Source of the DNA: Rhodopseudomonas palustris
GTDB lineage: Bacteria > Pseudomonadota > Alphaproteobacteria > Rhizobiales > Xanthobacteraceae
Assembly (NCBI GenBank): GCA_016215605.1
Contig: JACRJB010000014.1
Location: forward strand, 310,001-374,000
Length of the DNA stretch: 64,000 nucleotides
Direction: 5' to 3'
Position 1 is the stretch's first letter. Each line of letters opens with the position of its first letter. The notes beneath the pieces were generated by a model. The model was not told the DNA's origin. It was given only the letters and a program-made list of their open reading frames with translations, and did no database searches. Made by a program: the position numbers and the translations under genes. Positions 7,917 through 16,802 of this stretch are shown here, piece by piece.

Positions 7917-8381
7917 ATGGATAAACTCACCCGTGTCGAATTGCTGTGGCTGGAAAACCGGATCGAGAACTGGATCCGCTTCGGTCATGCGACCGATGAG
8001 CGGATCGTCGACCGGTCCCGTCGCATCCTGTGGTTTACTCCCGGCGGCGTGTTCGCGTTCGTTCGTTGGACCGCAAACGAATACGGGACCGTCGTCTCGC
8101 GGATCGACATCGTCAGAGCCGTCGCTCCGGGCGAGCCATGCACGTCGGTGCCGTTTGTGCAGCCCGGCGGAGACATCCTGTTGCGGCAATCCGGCTGGCC
8201 CAAGGTCGAGCGGGTGCTGCAGATTGTCGATGCGGTCGAGGCCTTTGGCATCGATCCTACTGAGGTTGCACCCGACTACTGGCAGCACGTCCACAATCGC
8301 CTGTCGGTCAACGAGGAGCCGCGCGCCTACACGCCGACACGCCACAAGGCCTGGCTGCAGCGGCGCAGGATCGCGCCATGA
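7917..8381 (+). CDS. DUF2840 domain protein
   Basis: This is a 154-residue protein of a family found only in conjugative elements, next to traF. Typical sequences are RVELLWLENRIENWIRFG near the start and HVHNRLSVNEEPRAYTPTRHKAWLQRR at the C-terminus. AGGAG precedes the ATG by about 9 nt. Its stop overlaps the traF start (ATGA), so the two are translationally coupled. The function is unknown; context suggests a role in transfer. Confidence 0.88.
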   Translation: MDKLTRVELLWLENRIENWIRFGHATDERIVDRSRRILWFTPGGVFAFVRWTANEYGTVVSRIDIVRAVAPGEPCTSVPFVQPGGDILLRQSGWPKVERVLQIVDAVEAFGIDPTEVAPDYWQHVHNRLSVNEEPRAYTPTRHKAWLQRRRIAP

Positions 8382-8890
8382 AGGGCAGGGCGATCACCAT
8401 TTTCGTGATGCTCATTGCCGTCGCGGCCGTGCTGAATTCCGTCGCCAACTCGCCAAGACCATTCATCTGGAACGTGTCCGCCAGCGTCCCGATCGGGCTG
8501 TACCAGTTGCGTCCATTGGGCAAGTTGGCCGTCACGGATTTGGTGGCGGTCCAACCGCCCGAGCCGCTTGCGACCTTCCTGAGCGCTGGCGGCTATCTGC
8601 CGCGCGGCATTCCGATGCTCAAACGTGTGTTGGCGCTCCCGGGCCAAACCGTTTGCAGGCAAGCAATCACCATCACCGTCGACGATATGGTGCTCGGCGA
8701 AGCGCGTGAACGCGACAGCCGAAATAGGTCGCTCCCTGTTTGGCAAGGATGCCATCGCCTCGTCGATGGCGAGGTGTTCCTGATGAATTGGCAGTCCGAC
8801 GACTCGCTCGATGGACGCTATTTCGGCGTCTTGCCGACCTCAGCAATCACCGGACGAGCCACTCCTCTCTGGACGTCGGAGGAGGAATGA
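8378..8890 (+). CDS. traF: S26 family signal peptidase, conjugative type (TraF)
   Basis: This is a 170-residue protein with an N-terminal membrane anchor (AITIFVMLIAVAAVLNSVA). The catalytic Ser lies in NVSASVPIGLYQL at about residue 37 and the Lys in PMLKRVLALPG at about residue 85, which is the Ser/Lys dyad of S26 peptidases. TraF of RP4 processes and cyclises the TrbC pilin in the periplasm; a trbC gene is present at 44,819, split from traF by the cargo. The stop is followed at once by the transglycosylase gene. Confidence 0.9.
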   Translation: MKGRAITIFVMLIAVAAVLNSVANSPRPFIWNVSASVPIGLYQLRPLGKLAVTDLVAVQPPEPLATFLSAGGYLPRGIPMLKRVLALPGQTVCRQAITITVDDMVLGEARERDSRNRSLPVWQGCHRLVDGEVFLMNWQSDDSLDGRYFGVLPTSAITGRATPLWTSEEE

Positions 8891-8891
8891 C

Positions 8892-9794
8892 ATGCTGGTT
8901 CACCTTAGTCTGAAGCCTCTTGCCGGACGTGATCAGGTGACTGAACTCTTCTTCCTCCCGGCCGTCGCCGGTTCAGGAGTCCTGCCGACGTTTGCTCGAA
9001 CGCAGCGGCCAGATCGAGGCAAAGTTGCACAACGATGGCCAGAAACCATCATCTGGCGAAGCCGCGGAACACTTGGGGCCATGGTCCGCGCTCTCTTGGT
9101 TGTTGGATCGACGATGTGTGGAAGCGGCGTGATCTGCGCCGATCCATCGCCGCTCGGTGCACACAGCGCAAGCAAAGTTGAGGCCGATTCAATTGCGCAG
9201 TTTGTCGCTGACGCCTCCAAACGGTTTGCACTCTCCGAGCCGTTGATCCGCGCGGTGATGCGGGTGGAAAGCGCCGGCGATCCGCGTGCCCGCTCAGCCA
9301 AAGGCGCGATCGGGTTGATGCAGATCATGCCGACGACCTGGACCGGATTGCAGGCCCGGTATGGTCTCGGTGTCGATCCTTACGATCCGCACGACAACAT
9401 CATGGCTGGTGCGGCCTATCTTCGCGAACTCCACGATCGATTTGGAGAACCCGGATTTCTCTCCGCCTACAATGCCGGCCCGGGACGCTACGAACAGCAC
9501 TTGGCCACCGGTCGAGCGTTGCCGGACGAGACGAAAGCTTACGTCGCGGCTGTCATGCGAAGTGTGGACGGTGTTCCGACCGGCGGATCGCCACCGACGG
9601 ACGTGACGTCAACATTGGCGAACGCTTCACCGCTGTTCGTCGTCCGAAAGGCGACCAACATAACGCCCAAGGAGGCGACACCTGACGTTCGGTCGGGTCG
9701 TTCGCCTCATGCCCAAGTCGCAGATTGGTCGGCGCTTATCCCGCGATCAGACCGGCTATTTGTTCAGCGTGTCGACGGGCGCGGATCGCCATGA
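8892..9794 (+). CDS. Lytic transglycosylase (SLT family, conjugation)
   Basis: The catalytic Glu is in RVESAGDPRARS, followed by AIGLMQIMP and SAYNAGPGRYEQHL, the three hallmark motifs of the Slt70 fold. The ATG at 8892 has a strong GGAGGAGG site. However, a clear signal-peptide start (MVRALLVVGSTMCGSG) lies in frame at 9081, so the mature-protein start may be there and the first 60 residues may be non-native. The enzyme opens peptidoglycan locally to let the mating channel assemble. The C-terminal 90 residues are family-variable. Its stop overlaps the next small ORF (ATGA). Confidence 0.88.
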   Translation: MLVHLSLKPLAGRDQVTELFFLPAVAGSGVLPTFARTQRPDRGKVAQRWPETIIWRSRGTLGAMVRALLVVGSTMCGSGVICADPSPLGAHSASKVEADSIAQFVADASKRFALSEPLIRAVMRVESAGDPRARSAKGAIGLMQIMPTTWTGLQARYGLGVDPYDPHDNIMAGAAYLRELHDRFGEPGFLSAYNAGPGRYEQHLATGRALPDETKAYVAAVMRSVDGVPTGGSPPTDVTSTLANASPLFVVRKATNITPKEATPDVRSGRSPHAQVADWSALIPRSDRLFVQRVDGRGSP

Positions 9795-10054
9795 TCCAGG
9801 TCGCGGTGCATCGCGGTTTTCGTCTCAGGGCACACGGTCCGATCGGAGTCAGGGACGGGCGGGAGGTGCGGAGGACGGATGGCGAGATAAAAGCGCCGAC
9901 GTCCGTCGCGCGCATGTGGTTGGTCGGATTGACGTTTGCTGCAACAACGCGACAGAGCGAGCTGGCGCCGCGCGACAAAACATCAACTCATTCAGCGTTG
10001 AAACCGCCATCAGCCCTGGTCCAGACGCGACGATGTACCCATGCGCCGAAATGA
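9791..10054 (+). CDS. Small hypothetical protein between transglycosylase and relaxase
   Basis: This is an 87-residue ORF starting MIQVAVHRGFRLRAHG, with an ATGA overlap to the transglycosylase stop and a 14-nt overlap with the relaxase start. The tight coupling supports translation. It has no recognisable domain. Its C-terminus (THSALKPPSALVQTRR) looks of low quality, so the end may be altered compared with relatives. Confidence 0.4.
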   Translation: MIQVAVHRGFRLRAHGPIGVRDGREVRRTDGEIKAPTSVARMWLVGLTFAATTRQSELAPRDKTSTHSALKPPSALVQTRRCTHAPK

Positions 10055-11792
10055 CAGCGATCTGCATGTCCGGCCCGGCCGCATTCGCGATGGCGGCCGT
10101 GGCGCGGCTCGGCCGAAAAGTTTTGTCGGCCAGGTGATGCGCGCGGCCCGGAAGGCGGGACACACCGGCAAGGCGTTCGGCCGCAAAGGGAAGAGCGGGG
10201 GCTCCCGCTTTGGCCGCGGCCGATCGGCGGCGCTGACCCTGTCGCTCCGCTCTACATCGCGTCGGGTGGTGATCAAGGCGCGGGTGGTTCGTCATCGCGG
10301 GGTAAAATTCCGGTCGGCGCCGCTGTCGAAACACCTCAGCTACCTCAAGCGTGACGGCGTCACCCGCAATGGGGCTGACGCCCGGATGTTTGATGCCAGC
10401 TCAGAGACCGCCGACGAGCGCGGCTTTGCTGAGCGTTGCGCGGATGACCGGCATCATTTTCGATTCATTGTGTCCCCGCAGGATGCCGCGGAGGTGCAGG
10501 ATCTTCGAGCCTTCACCCGGGAGTTGATGTTCGACGCCGAACGCGACCTGGGCACTCGGCTCGATTGGGTCGCGGTCGACCATTGGAACACCGACAATCC
10601 CCATATCCATGTTCTGGTTCGTGGCCGGGCCGATGACGGAACAGACCTCGTGATCAGCCGCGACTATATCAGCCGCGGACTGCGCGACCGCGCCGCAGAA
10701 CGCGTCACGCTGGAACTGGGTCCGCGCAGCGAGATCGAGATCAGGTCAGAGCTCGAACGCGAGGTTGATGCCGATCGCTGGACCGGCCTTGATCGCGCGC
10801 TGCGCGCCGCAGCTGATGAAGGCGCCGGCATCGCCGATCTGCGCGCCGGCGCCAACGAGCCTGACGGTGATCTGCGGCGTTTGATGTGTGGCCGGGTGGC
10901 GAAGCTCGAACGGCTGGGGCTAGCCGAACAGTTCGCGCCAGGCTGCTGGACCTTAAAACCCGGCCTCGAGGAGACGCTGCGGGATCTGTCGATCCGAGGC
11001 GATGTCATCAAGACCATGCATCGGGCGATGTCGGATGCGGGCCGCGCGCCGGACGTCGCGCGCTTCGCGATCCACGGCGAGGAAGCCGGCGATCCGGTGC
11101 TGGGCCGCCTCGTCGCGCGTGGACTTCATGACGAGCTGAAGGGCTCCGCCTACGCCATCGTTGACGGCGTCGATGGCCGCACCCATCATCTCAAATTCTC
11201 CGATCTGGACATGACCGACGACGCCTTGCCTGGCGCGATCGTCGAGGCGCGAGTTTATGACGACGCCCAGGGGCGCAGACGACCGTCCCTGGCGATCCGA
11301 TCCGATCTCAGCATCGAAGCCCAGGTGACGGCGCATGGGGCGACCTGGATCGACCGCCAATTGCTGGCAAACGAATCTGTGGTGAGCGGGGTCGGATTTG
11401 GCGCGGAAGTGCAGGAGGCGATGCGGCAACGGGTTGATTATCTGACCGGCGAGGGGCTGGCGTCCCGTCAGGGGCAGCGCGTGGTCTTTGCCCCCGATCT
11501 GCTGCAAACTCTGCGGCGACGGGAGCTCGATGCGACCGCGGCCCGGCTCTCAGCGGCCACAGGCTTGCAGCATCGGCCCTCCGCGGAGGGCGACCATGTC
11601 GCTGGCATCTATCGCCAGCGCGTCACCTTGGCTTCGGGCCGGTTCGCGATGATCGACGATGGCCTTGGTTTTCAGCTGGTGCCATGGCGGCCTGCGCTTG
11701 AGCAGAGATTGGGGCAACAGGTCTCCGGCGTGATGGCGCGCGGCGGTCGGGTGGAGTGGACGCTCGGCAGGACTCAAGGGCTTGGCGTGTGA
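10041..11792 (+). CDS. VirD2-like relaxase, DUF3363 family
   Basis: This is a 583-residue conjugative relaxase. Residues 20-70 are strongly basic (AARKAGHTGKAFGRKGKSGG), fitting DNA binding. The relaxase core follows: a candidate catalytic Tyr in KHLSYLKRDG (about residue 101), DDRHHFRFIVSP (about 136) and the metal-binding His pair in DNPHIHVLVRG (about 185). The remainder is the DUF3363 domain. It would nick oriT and carry the strand through TraG into the Trb channel. No accessory TraR-like gene is recognised here. Confidence 0.9.
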   Translation: MRRNDSDLHVRPGRIRDGGRGAARPKSFVGQVMRAARKAGHTGKAFGRKGKSGGSRFGRGRSAALTLSLRSTSRRVVIKARVVRHRGVKFRSAPLSKHLSYLKRDGVTRNGADARMFDASSETADERGFAERCADDRHHFRFIVSPQDAAEVQDLRAFTRELMFDAERDLGTRLDWVAVDHWNTDNPHIHVLVRGRADDGTDLVISRDYISRGLRDRAAERVTLELGPRSEIEIRSELEREVDADRWTGLDRALRAAADEGAGIADLRAGANEPDGDLRRLMCGRVAKLERLGLAEQFAPGCWTLKPGLEETLRDLSIRGDVIKTMHRAMSDAGRAPDVARFAIHGEEAGDPVLGRLVARGLHDELKGSAYAIVDGVDGRTHHLKFSDLDMTDDALPGAIVEARVYDDAQGRRRPSLAIRSDLSIEAQVTAHGATWIDRQLLANESVVSGVGFGAEVQEAMRQRVDYLTGEGLASRQGQRVVFAPDLLQTLRRRELDATAARLSAATGLQHRPSAEGDHVAGIYRQRVTLASGRFAMIDDGLGFQLVPWRPALEQRLGQQVSGVMARGGRVEWTLGRTQGLGV

Positions 11793-11919
11793 CCTGTCGG
11801 GCGGGCGGCATTTCTGCGCCAACCTACGCCGTTGCGCGACCTTGAAGTGACGCCACTTGAAGTCTCCTCACGCCGCACTTTGTCTTCACCTTCGTTGGTC
11901 GCGATTGTGAAGGCTTGCC
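11793..11919. other. Relaxase-traG intergenic region with short repeats
   Basis: The 127-nt gap holds CTTGAAGT twice (11841-11848 and 11856-11863) around a short inverted repeat (AAGTG at 11845-11849 and CACTT at 11854-11858). The position beside the relaxase gene makes an oriT or a traG promoter possible, but no known nic sequence is recognised. Confidence 0.3.
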
Positions 11920-13917
11920 GTGTCCGCAACCAAGATTCTGTGGGGTCAGATCAGCATCGTTCTGGCGATCGTGCTGGTCACGACCTGGGCTGCGACGCAG
12001 TGGGTCGCCTGGCGGCTCGGCTTCCAGCCACAACTGGGGCAGCCCTGGTTTGAATTGACGCGAGGAGTGCCGGTCTATCTGCCGCCGGCCTTCTTCTGGT
12101 GGTGGTACGCCTTTGATGCCTACGCACCGCCGATCTTCGTGGAGGGCGCTTTCATCGCCGCCTCCGGAGGGTTCATTTCGATCGCGGTCGCAATTGCCAT
12201 GTCGGTGTGGCGGGCCCGCGAAAGCAAGAACGTCTTCACCTACGGTTCAGCACGCTGGGCGAACCGCGAGGAGATCGCCGCCGCCGGTCTGTTCGGTCCG
12301 GACGGTGTGGTGCTCGGCCAGCTTGCGCATGATCATTTGCACCATGACGGCCCGGAACATGTGCTGTGCTTTGCGCCGACGCGATCGGGCAAGGGCGTGG
12401 GCCTCGTGGTGCCGACGCTGCTCACCTGGTCGGAAAGCTGCATCGTCCACGACATCAAGGGCGAGAACTGGCAGCTGACGGCGGGGTTTCGGGCGCGGCA
12501 TGGCCGGGTGCTACTGTTCGACCCGACGAACGCGAATTCGGCGGCCTACAATCCGCTGTTGGAGGTGAGGCGCGGGGAGCGGGAGGTGCGCGACGTTCAG
12601 AATGTCGCCGATGTGCTGGTCGATCCGGAAGGGTCGCTGGAGCGCCGCAACCATTGGGAAAAGACCAGCCACGCGCTGCTGGTCGGCGCGATTCTGCATG
12701 TGCTCTACGCTGAGACCGACAAGACGCTGGCCGGTGTCGCCAACTTCCTGTCCGATCCGAAACGGCCGATCGACACCACCTTGCGGGCGATGATGACGAC
12801 GCCTCATCTCGGCGAGGCCGGACCGCATCCGGTGATCGCATCGGCGGCGCGCGAACTTTTGAACAAGAGCGAGAACGAACGCTCAGGCGTGCTGTCGACC
12901 GCCATGTCATTCCTCGGGCTCTATCGCGACCCAGTCGTGGCCCGGGTGACGCGACGTTGCGACTGGCGGATCCGCGATCTGGTCGAGGGGCGACCGGCAA
13001 CGCTGTATTTGGTGGTGCCACCCTCCGACATCAGCCGGACCAAGCCGTTGATCCGGCTGATCCTCAATCAGATCGGACGGCGGCTGACCGAGGAGCTGAG
13101 GCCGCAATCGCGGCGTCACCGCCTGTTGCTGATGCTGGACGAGTTTCCCGCGCTCGGACGGCTCGATTTCTTCGAGTCGGCGCTGGCCTTCATGGCGGGC
13201 TATGGCCTCAAGGCGTTTCTGATCGCGCAATCGTTGAATCAGATCGAGAAGGCTTATGGCGTCAACAACGCAATCCTCGACAATTGCCATGTCCGGGTGT
13301 CCTTCGCCACCAACGACGAACGCACCGCCAAGCGCGTGTCTGATGCGCTCGGCACCGCCACGGAAATGCGCGCGATGAAGAACTACGCCGGCCATCGGCT
13401 CAGCCCGTGGCTAGGCCATTTGATGGTGTCGCGTCAGGAAACGGCGCGTCCGCTGCTGACCCCGGGCGAGGTCATGCAATTGCCGCCGGATGACGAACTG
13501 GTGCTGGTGTCCGGCGTTCCGCCGATCCGGGCCAAGAAGACACGTTACTTTGTCGATCGTCGCCTTGCGGAACGGGTGACGGCGCCGCCCGACTTCCGTA
13601 CGGACGCCAGCGAAGTGACCGACGCAGCCAGCGATTGGGACGGCATACCATTGTGTTCAGCCCCCGGAAGCTCGATCAGATCAGGACCAGCACAGACCGG
13701 GAGGGGGGACGATCCCGACAATGGCGGCATCCGCCGCGAGCCCGAGCTTCCCGAACACGAAGAAATTGCACCGAAGCCGCACCAGTCAATAGACGAGTTT
13801 GCATTCGACGATCAGGAGCCGGACGACGAAGCAGCACGAGCTCATGCCTTGCGTGCCCAGATTCGGGGCATCGCGCGCCAGGCGGCGCTCGACCCGGGCG
13901 ACGGGATTGAACTCTGA
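11920..13917 (+). CDS. traG: Type IV coupling protein TraG/VirD4
   Basis: This is a 665-residue ATPase starting at GTG. Two N-terminal membrane segments are followed by the DNA-translocase domain with Walker A APTRSGKGVG (about residues 150-158) and Walker B LLLMLDEFPALG (about 402-412). The sequence SLNQIEKAYG is also conserved. It links the relaxosome to the Trb secretion channel at the inner membrane. The C-terminal 80 residues are acidic and proline-rich and probably bind relaxosome proteins. It lies 9 nt before the RHH gene. Normal length for the family. Confidence 0.95.
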   Translation: MSATKILWGQISIVLAIVLVTTWAATQWVAWRLGFQPQLGQPWFELTRGVPVYLPPAFFWWWYAFDAYAPPIFVEGAFIAASGGFISIAVAIAMSVWRARESKNVFTYGSARWANREEIAAAGLFGPDGVVLGQLAHDHLHHDGPEHVLCFAPTRSGKGVGLVVPTLLTWSESCIVHDIKGENWQLTAGFRARHGRVLLFDPTNANSAAYNPLLEVRRGEREVRDVQNVADVLVDPEGSLERRNHWEKTSHALLVGAILHVLYAETDKTLAGVANFLSDPKRPIDTTLRAMMTTPHLGEAGPHPVIASAARELLNKSENERSGVLSTAMSFLGLYRDPVVARVTRRCDWRIRDLVEGRPATLYLVVPPSDISRTKPLIRLILNQIGRRLTEELRPQSRRHRLLLMLDEFPALGRLDFFESALAFMAGYGLKAFLIAQSLNQIEKAYGVNNAILDNCHVRVSFATNDERTAKRVSDALGTATEMRAMKNYAGHRLSPWLGHLMVSRQETARPLLTPGEVMQLPPDDELVLVSGVPPIRAKKTRYFVDRRLAERVTAPPDFRTDASEVTDAASDWDGIPLCSAPGSSIRSGPAQTGRGDDPDNGGIRREPELPEHEEIAPKPHQSIDEFAFDDQEPDDEAARAHALRAQIRGIARQAALDPGDGIEL

Positions 13918-13926
13918 GGTCGGTCG

Positions 13927-14340
13927 ATGAGGACCAAACATACGTTTCGATTGCCACCGGAGCTTGCAGGCTGCCTTGCCGACTACGCCGACCGCAAGCG
14001 CGTGCCGCAAGCGCTCGTCGTCGAAACCGCGCTCGCCTCATATCTGTCGCCGGATAATTCCGAGCGGATGGAGGCGGCCCTGGGGCGGCGTCTTGATCGG
14101 ATCACGCGGCAAATGGAACGGCTCGAGCGACATCTGACGATTTCCAACGAAGCGCTGGCGCTGTTCGTCCGGTTCTGGCTCACCGCGACGCCGCCGTTGC
14201 CCGACGCCGCGCAGCCCGCCGCGCAAGCCAAGGGCAGGGAGAGGTACGATGGATTTGTCGAAGCTCTCGGGCGGCGTTTGGCAAAGGGGCGCACGCTATC
14301 CGCAGAAATCCTGCAAGAAGTCTCCAAGAGCAAAGAATGA
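13927..14340 (+). CDS. Ribbon-helix-helix (CopG-like) protein following traG
   Basis: This is a 137-residue protein with an N-terminal ribbon-helix-helix (KHTFRLPPELAGCLADYADRKRVPQALVVETAL, residues 4-38) and a C-terminal coiled and hydrophobic region. In related elements it stands between traG and trbB and is commonly annotated as a CopG-family transcriptional regulator or conjugal transfer protein. Its stop lies in the sequence AATGATAA, where the start of the next backbone gene could have overlapped. Here trbB is 29 kb away, so this marks the left boundary of the cargo. Confidence 0.85.
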   Translation: MRTKHTFRLPPELAGCLADYADRKRVPQALVVETALASYLSPDNSERMEAALGRRLDRITRQMERLERHLTISNEALALFVRFWLTATPPLPDAAQPAAQAKGRERYDGFVEALGRRLAKGRTLSAEILQEVSKSKE

Positions 14341-14974
14341 TAACCAATCGCTGGCCGAGCATCTGGTGTCCGGTTGCGAAGGCAAAGTGGAAGTTCAGGT
14401 AGTTGAGCTACCGCCGCTTATGACCCATAGCGGGCGTTGGTCGATTGGCGGCGTCACCCGACAACGCCGCCGGAATGACAGCAGGCTAGGGCTCATTACC
14501 AGCAATGTTCGTGGTCATCAGTGCGGCCTGGAGGGCTGTGCGTCTCGGAGGTCGCGTCCCGGCACCAGTCTCGGAAAAGCTTTGAAATCGGTATCCGTTC
14601 GAACATCGACAATTGCCGGGCACTCCGGCGTCCCGATCAGGCGATTGAGGTCGTCGAGAGAGATCAACTACGGGCAGACATGGCGCATCCTCCAAAGGAG
14701 ATGGACGCGATGCTTAGGCATGTCGCCTGACGGGGAGATCGCTTCCCCGGGTCACCATCCCATCCGAACTATTGCGGCCTGTCAAATGGCTGGAGTTAAC
14801 GACCGCGTGAGCGATGTGAGACCACGATGAAATCCAGACCACGCCAGGGCAGCAGCGTGGATTATCCCCGACGAGAAGTCCACGCGTATCAGGAAGTAGC
14901 AAGCGCCCGCATTCCCCCGAAAGGATCGAAGCGACCAGGCAAGATCGGGTGCAACCTTTGCTTTGGAAAGCCCG
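14341..14974. other. Gene-free left junction of the cargo
   Basis: I recognise no gene in this 630-base stretch. Short open frames (for example 14521-14730) have no ribosome site and no family resemblance. It is probably debris from the insertion of the cargo. Confidence 0.5.
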
Positions 14975-16087
14975 TCACCTCACCGGCGCGACAGCGACCC
15001 CGACGGTGGTCGTAGTCCCACGGTGCGCCTCGAGGCCGCGCCAGCCTTCGATACCCATGTAGAGGCCGACAAGAACGATCAGCACGCCCGAGGCATACGG
15101 CGCCCGCCGGGCAAAGGTGCTGAAGCCGGACCAGCGGCTCGCCAAGTGGTTGACGCTCAAGGCGGCAAGTACGCCGGCCGACACCATCGTCAGCGCCAGC
15201 CCGATGCTGAAGCACAGCACCAGCGCGATGCCGAGACTGAGCTGCTTGAGCTGGATACAGAGGAGCAGGACCGTGATGGCCGCCGGACACGGAATCAGAC
15301 CGCCGGTGAGGCCGAACAGCACGATTTGGCCCGTCGTGACAGACCTGCCGCCAAAGCGACGACGGATGTCTTCGGCATGCGCCCTGGCGTGCGCGTCGTC
15401 CTCGTCGCCCAGGTTGAGGTGGCTGTGGTCGTGCTCCTCGAACTCGGCGGCATGGGTCTCGGCGCCCAGGCGCAGATGAAAGGTGAATGCGTGAGGTTCG
15501 GGGATCTCCTCGCGGCTTTCGAAAAAGCCGCCCTGGCTTGCGAATGTGAAAGCCTGGAGCGAACCATCCGATCTGACGGTCTCCACGGCGAGATCGTCCG
15601 CTGAAATATGGGCGCCCTCCTCAGGGAGTACTCGCCATCGGGGCGGTACGCCGTCCTCGAAGATCTCAATCGACAGCGCGCCCCTGGTCGTTGCGAAGTA
15701 CTGGACCTCGTCGTGGTGGTGATGGTGATCGTGCTCTTCGATCTGCTCAAGCCAGGTACGCCAGATCATCCACATCGCGACGGCAATGATCAGCGCCGCC
15801 GACGCCAACTGGAAATAGGGTTCTGTCGCCTCGCCGCCCCACTGCCGTCCGAAATACTGGCCGGCGAGCGCCACCACCCAGACGACCGCCGTATGCGAGG
15901 CCGTGGCCGCCAGTCCCAGCAGGATTGCCTGACCGACCGTGCCCCGCACGGCGATGATGAACGCCGCCATCATGGTCTTGGAATGTCCAGGCTCCAGACC
16001 ATGCAGCGCCCCGAGCAGCACCGCGCTCGGCACGAACAACCAAGCGTTCGAAGCGCCCTGCTGGATCAACGCCTCGAAGGGGGGCAC
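14975..16087 (-). CDS. rcnA: Nickel/cobalt efflux permease RcnA (NicO family)
   Basis: This is a 370-residue membrane protein, start GTG. The N-terminal motif LLGALHGLEPGHSKTMMAAF and the later GGLIPCPAAITVLLLC are the two NicO/RcnA hallmarks. A hydrophilic insert of about 130 residues (about 115-250) begins with a His run (EEHDHHHHHDEVQYF) and includes EEHDHSHLN, making it longer than the 274-residue E. coli protein. It pumps Ni(II) and Co(II) out of the cytoplasm. It lies 7 nt downstream of rcnR in the same direction, so the pair forms a self-regulated operon. Confidence 0.92.
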   Translation of the reverse strand: MPPFEALIQQGASNAWLFVPSAVLLGALHGLEPGHSKTMMAAFIIAVRGTVGQAILLGLAATASHTAVVWVVALAGQYFGRQWGGEATEPYFQLASAALIIAVAMWMIWRTWLEQIEEHDHHHHHDEVQYFATTRGALSIEIFEDGVPPRWRVLPEEGAHISADDLAVETVRSDGSLQAFTFASQGGFFESREEIPEPHAFTFHLRLGAETHAAEFEEHDHSHLNLGDEDDAHARAHAEDIRRRFGGRSVTTGQIVLFGLTGGLIPCPAAITVLLLCIQLKQLSLGIALVLCFSIGLALTMVSAGVLAALSVNHLASRWSGFSTFARRAPYASGVLIVLVGLYMGIEGWRGLEAHRGTTTTVGVAVAPVR

Positions 16088-16094
16088 GGGCGCC

Positions 16095-16373
16095 TCATTT
16101 CAGATAGGTCCGGACGACCTCGATCAGCTCCGTTGCCCCCCTGGCGCGGTCGGGGTCCGTCTCTCGCGCCGGATCAATAACGTGATGCACGATGTGCTCC
16201 TCCATCAATTCCGCGGTCAGTCCGTTGATCGCGCCGCGCAGCGACGCCACAAGCATCAGGATGTCGGCGCAACCAATCTCCGCTTCGAGGGCGCGCTCGA
16301 CAGCCTCGACCTGGCCTTTGATCCGGCGGACGCGGCGCAGCAGCTTGGTTTTCTCGGCGATCGTGTGGGTCAT
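16095..16373 (-). CDS. rcnR: Ni/Co-responsive repressor RcnR
   Basis: This is a 92-residue protein of the CsoR/RcnR family. I chose the ATG at 16373, giving MTHTIAEK, because it places His3, Cys35, His60 and His64 exactly where the E. coli RcnR metal ligands lie. This fingerprint separates it from the Cu(I) sensor CsoR and the formaldehyde sensor FrmR. His67 of E. coli is Asp here and Glu63 is His. Metal binding should release it from the G-tract operator just upstream and so switch on rcnRA. Confidence 0.93.
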   Translation of the reverse strand: MTHTIAEKTKLLRRVRRIKGQVEAVERALEAEIGCADILMLVASLRGAINGLTAELMEEHIVHHVIDPARETDPDRARGATELIEVVRTYLK

Positions 16374-16382
16374 AGCAATAGT

Positions 16383-16394
16383 ATAGGGGGGTAT
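16383..16394 (-). promoter_or_regulatory. RcnR operator (G-tract with AT flanks)
   Basis: ATA-GGGGGG-TAT lies 10 nt upstream of the rcnR start. RcnR is known to bind a six-G tract flanked by short inverted repeats (TACT-G6-N-AGTA in E. coli). The flanking triplets ATA and TAT form the inverted part. The site would overlap the rcnRA promoter. Confidence 0.75.
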
Positions 16395-16483
16395 CCTATT
16401 TTGATCTAGTCGCTGCGGGTCCTCGGACTGCGCTGTACGGGCCATCACTTCCGTGGCTACGGCCCGGATGCTCGACCTCGCTT

Positions 16484-16702
16484 TTGGTCGTGCGTCAACC
16501 TGCTCAACGGAATCTTCTGGTCGCTCCCGACAGCAGGGAGGCCGAGGTGCGCGCGCAGGTGGCGCGCCCGGCTTTCGCATCGGTGGCCAGCCTCGACATC
16601 CGCTTCCTGCCCTACAGCGAACTCGAACGCCACCGAGATACCATCATCCGTTTCGGCGAGGGACTGAGGGCCATCAGATCGGTTTCGAAATCGCTCCCGT
16701 AG
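16484..16702 (+). pseudogene. C-terminal fragment of an unidentified protein
   Basis: An open frame without a good start or ribosome site encodes about 72 residues ending in SLDIRFLPYSELERHRDTIIRFGEGLRAIRSV. This looks like the real C-terminus of a larger protein, possibly restriction-enzyme-like, but I cannot name the family with confidence. The rest of the gene is absent, so it is probably a remnant between the rcn and cus blocks. Confidence 0.35.
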
Positions 16703-16802
16703 GGAGCTGTTATCCGTTCGAACCGGACACACCAGGAAGGTCTTGCCGCGGATACCCCGCCGGGGCATATTGGGACCACCGAAATGACGGCATTTTGAAG
16801 CG

